6,929 nt of DNA from Patescibacteria group bacterium (GTDB taxonomy: Bacteria > Patescibacteria > ABY1 > JAGPKW01): NCBI GenBank assembly GCA_021735565.1, contig JAIPGT010000018.1, positions 1 to 6,929 on the forward strand. Reading direction: 5' to 3'. Of the stretch, positions 1 through 4,467 are shown in pieces. The first letter of the stretch is position 1. Each line of letters opens with the position of its first letter. The notes beneath the pieces were generated by a model, which saw only the letters and a list, made by a program, of their open reading frames with translations, made no database searches and was not told where the DNA came from. The position numbers and the translations under genes are program-made.

Positions 1-66
1 GAAAAATAAAAAATAAAAACGAAATATTGTGAATATAAAATAATTTATTAATTTTAAAAAATGTAG

Positions 67-86
67 TGGCCAACCATGGTTGGCCA
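67..86. repeat. Perfect 20-bp palindrome, possible hairpin or operator
   Basis: The sequence reads the same on both strands over 20 bp. As RNA it would form an 8-bp GC-rich stem (TGGCCAAC with GTTGGCCA) around a CATG loop. It is much richer in G+C than the surrounding DNA. On the plus strand it is followed only by mixed A/T, so it is a poor intrinsic terminator in that direction. On the minus strand it is followed by CTAC and then six T, but I see no minus-strand gene to its right that would need a terminator. It could be the terminator of a gene left of the window or a protein-binding operator. The function is unknown. Confidence 0.6.
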
Positions 87-160
87 TAATAAATATAATT
101 TATAATATTATAAAATAATACAATAATTTATTAATCAAAAATCAAAAATTTACCAAAAAT

Positions 161-189
161 TTGACAAAAAAACAATAAAATAATATATT
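161..189 (+). promoter_or_regulatory. Sigma-70-type promoter of the orphan gene
   Basis: A perfect -35 box TTGACA (161-166) is followed by a 17-nt spacer and the -10 box TATATT (184-189, five of six matches). This predicts a transcription start near 196, about 14 nt before the first ATG at 210. The consensus -35 box and ideal spacing stand out even against the AT-rich background. No other element is visible in the rest of 90-209. Confidence 0.7.
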
Positions 190-201
190 TAAAATAAGAT
201 T

Positions 202-245
202 AGTATAAGATGCATAAAAAATTTATTCAGTATCTTATGCACAAA
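202..245 (+). repeat. Imperfect 17-nt direct repeat carrying two in-frame ATG codons
   Basis: Positions 202-218 and 229-245 match at 13 of 17 bases (AGTAT, three differing bases, ATGCA, one differing base, AAA). They are 27 nt apart, so the ATG at 210 and the ATG at 237 are in frame and both begin Met-His-Lys. Within the same stretch ATAAGAT (205-211) and ATCTTAT (232-238) are inverted complements and could fold the start region. The true translation start may be either ATG. Confidence 0.5.
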
Positions 246-641
246 TACAATACAACACAAAACCCAAACAATCCAACATATCTAGAGAGAAGACATACCC
301 CAAAAATAAGAAAAATTTCAGATTATGAAATAGAAGTTAGTATAGATTTTGAGTTTGTAACAGATAGAAAAAAGAAAAGAAAAAAATTTCTTTATTTATG
401 TGATGAAAATGGAAGTATTATAGAAGAAAGAAAATTAAAAAAATTAGAAGAATATAAAGAGGGAAAAATAGTAGAAATATTTAATATTAATGAAATAAAT
501 AAAAGAGAAAAAGAAGAAGCAGAAATAGATGATAGGGAAGAAATACCGCATTATAGAGATATAGTAGATGATTATCACGCAATATTTCATTGTGATGTTC
601 ATGGAGATTGGGTAGATAAAGATTTTCCGTTATTATATTAG
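210..641 (+). CDS. Hypothetical protein, 143 aa
   Basis: I do not recognise a family. The product is a soluble, highly charged protein with no signal peptide or membrane segment. It has a basic patch (RKKKRKK, residues 53-59), an acidic Glu/Asp-rich stretch (about 101-121), and a C-terminal region rich in His (H114, H123, H127, H131) with C128 and W134. The His/Cys cluster could bind a metal, but this is speculation. The ATG at 210 was chosen because the promoter at 161-189 puts the transcript start near 196. The in-frame ATG at 237 (Met10) is an equally plausible start and would give 134 aa. Neither ATG has a Shine-Dalgarno sequence. The gene stands alone, with its own promoter and a terminator 11 nt after its TAG stop. 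Its base composition and AGA-type codon use match the other genes in the window, and the strong promoter and terminator support a real gene. Confidence 0.75.
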   Translation: MHKKFIQYLMHKYNTTQNPNNPTYLERRHTPKIRKISDYEIEVSIDFEFVTDRKKKRKKFLYLCDENGSIIEERKLKKLEEYKEGKIVEIFNINEINKREKEEAEIDDREEIPHYRDIVDDYHAIFHCDVHGDWVDKDFPLLY

Positions 642-651
642 ATAAATAAAC

Positions 652-682
652 AAAAAAACCGCCAAACATTTGGCGATTTTTT
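652..682. terminator. Bidirectional intrinsic terminator
   Basis: A GC-rich stem CGCCAA/TTGGCG (660-665 with 670-675, ACAT loop) is flanked by seven A on the left (652-658) and six T on the right (677-682). Read on the plus strand it terminates the 143-aa gene, which ends at 641. Read on the minus strand it terminates tRNA-Arg, whose 3' end is at 687. Confidence 0.85.
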
Positions 683-686
683 AATT

Positions 687-761
687 TGGTACACCCGCTA
701 AGAATCGAACTTAGATCTAAAGCTTAGAAGGCTCTTGTTCTATCCGTTGAACTACGGGTGC
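687..761 (-). tRNA. tRNA-Arg (anticodon TCT)
   Basis: The reverse complement folds as a full 75-nt cloverleaf. The acceptor is GCACCCG/CGGGTGT (G1-U72 wobble), the D-arm is GTTC/GAAC, and the anticodon stem is AGAGC/GCTTT with loop CTTCTAA. The T-arm is CTAAG-TTCGATT-CTTAG, the discriminator is A, and the CCA is encoded (687-689 on the plus strand). The anticodon TCT reads AGA, the dominant arginine codon in this window's genes. It has its own promoter upstream (774-802) and a terminator just downstream. Confidence 0.97.
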
Positions 762-773
762 TTAATAGAAAAA

Positions 774-802
774 ATTATATCAATTTTTAAGCAAAAAGTC
801 AA
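774..802 (-). promoter_or_regulatory. Promoter of tRNA-Arg
   Basis: On the minus strand TTGACT (-35, plus-strand positions 797-802) is followed by a 17-nt spacer and a perfect TATAAT (-10, 774-779). The predicted start lies near 767, about 6 nt before the tRNA 5' end at 761, a typical short tRNA leader. Confidence 0.8.
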
Positions 803-816
803 AAATATGATACAAT
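787..816 (+). promoter_or_regulatory. Probable promoter of tRNA-Thr
   Basis: A -10-like TACAAT (811-816, five of six) would start transcription near 823, about 4 nt before tRNA-Thr. This mirrors the tRNA-Arg arrangement. The -35 is weak: TTAAGC (787-792) at 18 nt spacing. An alternative -10, TATGAT (806-811), overlaps it. The element overlaps the divergent tRNA-Arg promoter, so the two may compete for RNA polymerase. Confidence 0.4.
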
Positions 817-826
817 ATATCAATAG

Positions 827-902
827 GCCATTATAGCTCAGTTGGTAGAGCAACTCCCTCGTAAAGAGTAGGTCACAGGTTCGATTCCTGTTAATGGCTC
901 CA
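827..902 (+). tRNA. tRNA-Thr (anticodon CGT)
   Basis: This is a 76-nt cloverleaf. The acceptor GCCATTA/TAATGGC pairs perfectly, the D-arm is GCTC/GAGC, and the anticodon loop CTCGTAA gives anticodon CGT (reads ACG). The variable loop is AGGTC, the T-arm is ACAGG-TTCGATT-CCTGT, the discriminator is T, and the CCA is encoded at 900-902. The anticodon stem ACTCC/AGAGT pairs at four of five positions. The pair next to the loop (31-39) is a C-A mismatch, which is unusual but tolerable. The last two bases of CCA are also the first two bases of the downstream palindrome. Confidence 0.95.
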
Positions 903-946
903 TTCTACACTCTTAGCGAACAAAGTGAGCTTTAGAGTGGAGAATG
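901..946. repeat. Palindromic repeat unit 1, abutting tRNA-Thr
   Basis: Arms 901-913 and 934-946 are complementary at 12 of 13 positions (mismatch 907/940). The stem can extend a few pairs inward through TAGC/GCTT-like bases. No T-run follows, so it is not a normal intrinsic terminator. It begins inside the CCA of tRNA-Thr and could affect 3' end processing. It is the first of three back-to-back units. Confidence 0.7.
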
Positions 947-1002
947 TCATTCGGAGCTTTCTTGTTCTTTGTAGTAAATACGAAAAAGAAAGCGAAGAAT
1001 GA
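947..1002. repeat. Palindromic repeat unit 2
   Basis: Arms 947-967 and 982-1002 are complementary at 17 of 21 positions, with mismatches at 953-955 and 964, around a 14-nt loop. The unit starts at the base after unit 1 ends. Its outer ends, TCATTC and GAATGA, and its inner AAGCGAAGAATGA resemble the widespread intergenic repeats of the form GTCATTC...AGCGAAGAAT. That likeness is from memory and not from a search. Confidence 0.7.
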
Positions 1003-1008
1003 TTTATT

Positions 1009-1059
1009 ATTCGAAGCTTTAGCGAAGAATGACTATTCAAATTACGAAGAGCTTCGAAT
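1009..1059. repeat. Palindromic repeat unit 3
   Basis: ATTCGAAGCT (1009-1018) and AGCTTCGAAT (1050-1059) are perfect 10-bp inverted complements. AGCGAAGAATGA at 1021-1032 is an exact copy of 991-1002 in unit 2. The right arm can instead pair with CGAAGCT at 1083-1089 (7 bp), giving two mutually exclusive folds. The remaining bases to 1110 are GC-richer than the genome, include a run of six C at 1066-1071, and look like further decayed repeat. Confidence 0.65.
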
Positions 1060-1126
1060 GGCAAGCCCCCCTTCACTTCTTACGAAGCTACAAAAATAGT
1101 CGAAACCTTGGAGAAGATTTAAAAAA

Positions 1127-1132
1127 TATAAT
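1127..1132 (+). promoter_or_regulatory. -10 box of the small membrane protein gene
   Basis: A perfect TATAAT lies at 1127-1132 and would start transcription near 1139, about 10 nt before the ATG at 1149. No convincing -35 is present at 16-18 nt spacing; TTGGAG at 1108-1113 is too close. In such AT-rich DNA a lone -10 match is weak evidence, but its position fits the short-leader pattern of neighbouring genes. Confidence 0.4.
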
Positions 1133-1148
1133 TAAATATAACAAAACT

Positions 1149-1472
1149 ATGAAAGAAAAAACTATAAAAAATAATGTAGCAACAGAACAGAGTTCTATCG
1201 AAGAAGAACAAAATAATTATTCAATAAAAAACTTGTTAAATAAAAAGCAGGAAAGACATGATGAATTAATGGCAGAAATATTAAAAGTAAAAAAAGAAGT
1301 AAAAAAGATTAGAAAAATAATGCTTTTTAATAAAGTCATTATATTTATAATAGTAATTTTAATAGCATTAGGAGTTCAAATAGGAATAAAATTTTTAGAA
1401 CCAGTATTTGAAGATTATGCAAGAAGTTTTAATTCAACAATGGAAGCAATAAATAATATTTCTAACAATTAA
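1149..1472 (+). CDS. Small membrane protein, coiled coil plus one TM segment
   Basis: The 107-aa product has a charged N-terminal part, a Lys/Glu-rich helical stretch likely to form a coiled coil (about residues 30-56), one transmembrane segment (about 62-80) and a short polar C-terminus. The layout recalls a type of small hypothetical membrane protein common in CPR genomes; the function is unknown. The frame stays open back to 1029, but the upstream 40 codons are read out of the palindromic repeat and differ in composition. I therefore take the ATG at 1149, which also lies just after a TATAAT box. There is no Shine-Dalgarno sequence. The TAA stop overlaps the stop of the convergent recombinase gene by 4 nt (TTAA, 1469-1472), and there is no room for a terminator between them. 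Confidence 0.75.
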   Translation: MKEKTIKNNVATEQSSIEEEQNNYSIKNLLNKKQERHDELMAEILKVKKEVKKIRKIMLFNKVIIFIIVILIALGVQIGIKFLEPVFEDYARSFNSTMEAINNISNN

Positions 1473-2386
1473 TTTGAGTGATTCTTTTTATAAACCTCCT
1501 TTAATCTCTTATTTGTTATATGAGTATAAACTTGAGTTGTAGTAATACTAGAATGCCCCAACATCTCTTGGACAGATCTTATATCCGCTCCATTATATAA
1601 CAAATCAGTAGCAAAAGAATGCCTTATAGTATGAGGTGTAACATTTTTTGTTATTCCTGCAATTTTAGAATATTTTTTAACTAATCTTTGTATACTTCTT
1701 GTGGTTAAATTTTTAGTTTCATTTTTTGCAAGGTCAATATCATGCCTAATAAAAAGATAAGGATAAACGTCAGTTCTTTTATCTAAATATTGTTTCAAAA
1801 CATATTTTGCTTTATCAGATAAAAAGACAATTCTGATTTTTCTTCCTTTACCTCTAATACTAAATTCGTCTTTATTAAAATTAATATCTTCTTTTTTTAA
1901 ATTACAAATTTCAGAAACACGAAGCCCAGTAGAGAATAAAACCTCTAAAATAGCATTATCTCTTAATTTTATTATCTCAGGAGATTTTGTATCATAAGGA
2001 GCATTCATTATTTTTTCAAGCTCATCTTTTTCCAAAAATTCTACCTGCCTACTTTCTTGTCTTGCAAGTTCAATCTTATCAGGAGAAAGTGAGGCAATAT
2101 CATTTTTTGCAAGATATTTAAGAAACATCCTTATAGCAATTAAGTGGTAATTTCTAGTTGAAGTTTTAGTTTCATTTCCAGTAGATCCTTTAGACCTCCT
2201 TAAATCTAAAATAAAAGTATCAATATTATTTTTATTTAATTCAGAAATATTTTTTATATCAATAAAATTAAAAAATCTATTTAAATATCTTCTGTAATTT
2301 TCTACAGTTTTTAAGCTTCTATTTTTAGTAACTTCCAGATATAAAATAAAATCATCAATTAATTTTTGTATTTCAGGACTTATCAT
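1469..2386 (-). CDS. xer: Tyrosine recombinase, XerC/XerD family
   Basis: The 305-aa protein is the usual length for XerC/XerD, the enzymes that resolve chromosome dimers at dif sites by cutting and rejoining DNA through a catalytic Tyr. The N-terminal SAM-like core-binding domain covers about residues 1-100. The catalytic domain carries R156 (STGLRVSE), K180 (RGKGRK), H252 and R255 (PHTIRHSFATDLL), H278 (LGHSS) and nucleophile Y287 (QVYTHI). All catalytic positions are present, with spacings the same as I recall for E. coli XerD. The start is the ATG at 2386. A longer frame from a TTG at 2425 adds 13 residues without family character and runs across the divergent promoter region. Genomes with a single Xer use it for dif resolution, and this may be one, but a mobile-element integrase cannot be excluded. 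I saw no dif-like site nearby. Confidence 0.93.
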   Translation of the reverse strand: MISPEIQKLIDDFILYLEVTKNRSLKTVENYRRYLNRFFNFIDIKNISELNKNNIDTFILDLRRSKGSTGNETKTSTRNYHLIAIRMFLKYLAKNDIASLSPDKIELARQESRQVEFLEKDELEKIMNAPYDTKSPEIIKLRDNAILEVLFSTGLRVSEICNLKKEDINFNKDEFSIRGKGRKIRIVFLSDKAKYVLKQYLDKRTDVYPYLFIRHDIDLAKNETKNLTTRSIQRLVKKYSKIAGITKNVTPHTIRHSFATDLLYNGADIRSVQEMLGHSSITTTQVYTHITNKRLKEVYKKNHSN

Positions 2387-2394
2387 AATATAAT
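2366..2394 (+). promoter_or_regulatory. Promoter of the YgjP-like gene
   Basis: TTGTAT (-35, 2366-2371), a 17-nt spacer and a perfect TATAAT (-10, 2389-2394) predict a start near 2401, 25 nt before the ATG at 2426. The -35 lies inside the first codons of the divergent recombinase gene. Confidence 0.5.
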
Positions 2395-2413
2395 TAAAAA
2401 TACTTATATTCTC

Positions 2414-2419
2414 ATTATA
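2414..2419 (-). promoter_or_regulatory. -10 box of the recombinase gene
   Basis: TATAAT on the minus strand (2414-2419) would start transcription near 2407, about 21 nt before the recombinase ATG at 2386. Its -35 region would fall in the first codons of the YgjP-like gene and is poor. The two divergent promoters interlock within about 55 bp, so expression of the two genes may be linked. Confidence 0.4.
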
Positions 2420-2425
2420 CAACAA

Positions 2426-2950
2426 ATGAAAGAAATATTTTATATAAAATCAAAAAAATCAAAATATTATTCAATAAGAATTGATAATAATGAAGATATA
2501 ATAGTAACAATACCAAGATTAGGAAATAAAATATTTGCTGATAATTTTTTGAAACAAAAAAAAGATTGGATAGATAAAAAAATAGAACAAAAAAAAGATA
2601 AGCCAATAAATTTATCAAAAAAAACAAAAGAAGATTATAAAAAAAATAAAAATATAGCACTTTTTGAAATAAAAGAAATAATAAAAAATTTAAATATTAA
2701 TATAGAATATAAAAATATTTATATAAAAAATCAAAAAACAATATGGGGGAGTTGTTCTAGTAATAAAAATTTGAATTTTAATTATAAAATAATATATATT
2801 CCAAAAGAATTAAGAGAATATATTATTGTTCATGAACTTTGTCATTTAAAAGAAATGAATCATTCAAAAAAGTTTTGGAATGAAGTAGAAAAAATAATTC
2901 CAGACTATAAAGAAAGAAGAAAAAAAATTAAAAATATGGTACAATTATAA
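2426..2950 (+). CDS. YgjP/SprT-like metallopeptidase-fold protein (DUF45)
   Basis: The 174-aa protein has the DUF45 (YgjP) layout. An N-terminal beta-rich part is followed by a Lys-rich linker, WGSC (residues 107-110, the conserved WGSCS signature), and a zincin helix H136-E-L-C-H140. A third likely zinc ligand, H146, sits in MNHSKKFW, with W151 after it. Zinc-dependent hydrolase activity is therefore plausible, with E137 as catalytic base; the physiological substrate of this family is not settled. The protein is shorter than E. coli-type members of roughly 230 aa as I recall, mainly in the N-terminal half. The start at 2426 was chosen over a TTG at 2366, which would overlap the recombinase gene. 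The envelope protein gene follows 33 nt downstream in the same direction with no terminator between, so the two may be co-transcribed. Confidence 0.9.
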   Translation: MKEIFYIKSKKSKYYSIRIDNNEDIIVTIPRLGNKIFADNFLKQKKDWIDKKIEQKKDKPINLSKKTKEDYKKNKNIALFEIKEIIKNLNINIEYKNIYIKNQKTIWGSCSSNKNLNFNYKIIYIPKELREYIIVHELCHLKEMNHSKKFWNEVEKIIPDYKERRKKIKNMVQL

Positions 2951-2983
2951 AAAATAAAAGGTTAATTTTTAATTATTTAATTT

Positions 2984-4327
2984 ATGAAAAAAAATAAGTT
3001 TCTAAAAATAGGAGCTTTATTTTTTGCTCTAATACTAATATTCATTGGTATATTTTCTTTTACAAAAGTTCAAGCGGACGATAACTATATAATTTTAGAA
3101 GAAAATAAAACCATAGAATCTTCATATTTTGCAAAAAGTAAAGTCATAGATTTAAAAGGGACTATAAACGGAGATGCTTTTATTATTGGAACAGATATAA
3201 AAATATCTGGAGAAATAAATGGTAATTTATTTATTATAGGAAATTCAATAGAATTAACAGGAAAAGTTTCTGGTTCTATACTTTCTATTTCTACTAATTT
3301 AGATATATCAACAAAAGAAAGAGCAAGTTCGATATTATCAATTGGAAATGTAGTAAATATAAACAGTGGTTCAAAAAATAGTGCTTATATAATATCAAAT
3401 GAAGCAAATATAAATGGATTAATAGGTAGAGATTTATATATAGCAAGTACAAATACAAGTTTAAATAATATAGTATTTAGAAATTTTGTTTTAGCGGGAG
3501 AAAAATTATATTTTGGAGAATCAGCAAACGTAAATCAAAACTTAAAATATAATATAAACACAAAAACAAACGTTAACCCAGAAGTTATAAAAGGTAAAAT
3601 AACTAAATATAATACTACTATAAATCACTTTAATTTTAATAAAGAATCAAAAAATATAAAAAATTTATTAAATGGAATAACAGTAGCTAATGTATTAATA
3701 ACATTTTCAACTTTATTACTTTTAGGATTTCTTTTTGCAAAATATGCAAAAAATATTGGTAAAAAAGCCTCTGAAAAATATATGAATGAATTTGGAGATA
3801 ATTTACTTATAGGGTTTCTAACATTATTATTATTTCCTATTGCCTTTATATTATTAACATTAAGTATATTTGGAATAAATATAGCACTATTTTTGCTTCT
3901 AGGATTTATTTTCTTATTTGCTTTTGCTTACATATTTTCTGCAATGAGTATAGGATTGTTTATAGAAAAAATGTTATTTAACGATGATAATTTATATATA
4001 GCAGTATTTATTGGTGCTATATTATTTCCGATGATTGGATTTTTACCAATAATAGGAAAGATAGCAGAATTAATTTTAATATTAGTTGGAGTAGGTTGTA
4101 TCATAAAATATGATACAGAAACCCTTGGTAAATTAAATGAAGATTTAGAACCAAAAAAGAAAAGATTATTTTTTAAAAAAGAAGATAAAAAACCAAAAAA
4201 AGAAAATAAAAAAATAACTAAAAAATCTAAAAAAGAAGAAAAGCCAAAAATAAAAAAAGTTAAAAAAGAAGAAATTAAAAAACAGCCAGCAAAAAAAAGA
4301 GGTAGACCAAGAAAAAATGAAAAATAA
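2984..4327 (+). CDS. Exported bactofilin-like beta-helix membrane protein with Lys-rich AT-hook tail
   Basis: The 447-aa protein begins with a basic N-terminus and hydrophobic signal segment (residues 8-26), ending in VQA (29-31), a good signal peptidase I site. Residues about 54-180 hold some seven or eight repeats with a 17-residue period (for example DLKGTINGDAFIIG, KISGEINGNLFIIG). These are typical of the right-handed beta-helix of bactofilin, or polymer-forming, proteins. Here the beta-helix would lie outside the membrane. Hydrophobic segments at about 231-252, 273-297, 299-327, 337-356 and 357-375 then cross the membrane. The tail 391-447 has 27 Lys in 57 residues and ends in RGRPRK (439-444), an AT-hook core. 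By the positive-inside rule the tail is cytoplasmic. The likely role is envelope structure or a membrane scaffold; the exact function is unknown. The gene ends 18 nt before a strong terminator. Confidence 0.85.
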   Translation: MKKNKFLKIGALFFALILIFIGIFSFTKVQADDNYIILEENKTIESSYFAKSKVIDLKGTINGDAFIIGTDIKISGEINGNLFIIGNSIELTGKVSGSILSISTNLDISTKERASSILSIGNVVNINSGSKNSAYIISNEANINGLIGRDLYIASTNTSLNNIVFRNFVLAGEKLYFGESANVNQNLKYNINTKTNVNPEVIKGKITKYNTTINHFNFNKESKNIKNLLNGITVANVLITFSTLLLLGFLFAKYAKNIGKKASEKYMNEFGDNLLIGFLTLLLFPIAFILLTLSIFGINIALFLLLGFIFLFAFAYIFSAMSIGLFIEKMLFNDDNLYIAVFIGAILFPMIGFLPIIGKIAELILILVGVGCIIKYDTETLGKLNEDLEPKKKRLFFKKEDKKPKKENKKITKKSKKEEKPKIKKVKKEEIKKQPAKKRGRPRKNEK

Positions 4328-4344
4328 AAATATATTTTAATATG

Positions 4345-4378
4345 AGAACGGGACGAAAAAGTCGTCCTGTTCTTTTTT
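4345..4378 (+). terminator. Strong intrinsic terminator
   Basis: A 12-bp stem (4345-4356 with 4362-4373, one G-U pair) surrounds the loop AAAAG and is followed by a run of six T ending at 4378. It closes the transcription unit of the YgjP-like and envelope protein genes and insulates it from the tig operon. Confidence 0.92.
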
Positions 4379-4405
4379 AATCAAATTATAAATATTAAAA
4401 GTCGT

Positions 4406-4434
4406 TTGATATTTTTAATAAAATATGATAAAAA
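4406..4434 (+). promoter_or_regulatory. Possible promoter of the tig operon
   Basis: TTGATA (-35, 4406-4411, five of six) with a 17-nt spacer leads to TAAAAA (4429-4434), a weak -10. An alternative is TATATT (4441-4446), which would give a start about 15 nt before the tig ATG but has no -35 at the right distance. A promoter must lie in 4379-4467 because a terminator precedes it; which element is used is uncertain. An inverted repeat, TATTAAAA/TTTTAATA (4393-4400, 4413-4420), overlaps the -35. Confidence 0.35.
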
Positions 4435-4467
4435 TAAGACTATATTTAAAAAATAAAAAATCTAAAA

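Noticed and set aside
891..1076. 61-codon minus-strand reading frame over the repeat region
   Set aside because: It runs through the 3' end of tRNA-Thr and the palindromic units. Its peptide simply translates the repeats, so it is a shadow of the repeat array.
1029..1148. N-terminal 40-codon extension of the small membrane protein
   Set aside because: The extension is read from repeat sequence. An ATG at 1149 follows a TATAAT box and gives a sensible protein.
827..2386. tRNA-Thr plus nearby recombinase as an integrated element with att sites
   Set aside because: I found no second copy of the tRNA 3' end within the window and no other mobile-element genes between them.
2387..2425. 13-residue N-terminal extension of the recombinase from a TTG
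   Set aside because: It uses a rare start, adds residues not expected for XerC/D, and fills the divergent promoter gap. The ATG at 2386 is better.
2366..2425. 20-residue extension of the YgjP-like protein from a TTG
   Set aside because: It would overlap the divergent recombinase gene and its promoter. The ATG at 2426 fits the family start.
2415..2660. Minus-strand frame of 81 codons rich in Leu/Phe/Tyr
   Set aside because: It is the antisense of an A-rich Lys/Asn-coding gene, which always yields hydrophobic shadow frames. The same applies to 487-669, 6180-6392 and 6578-6775.
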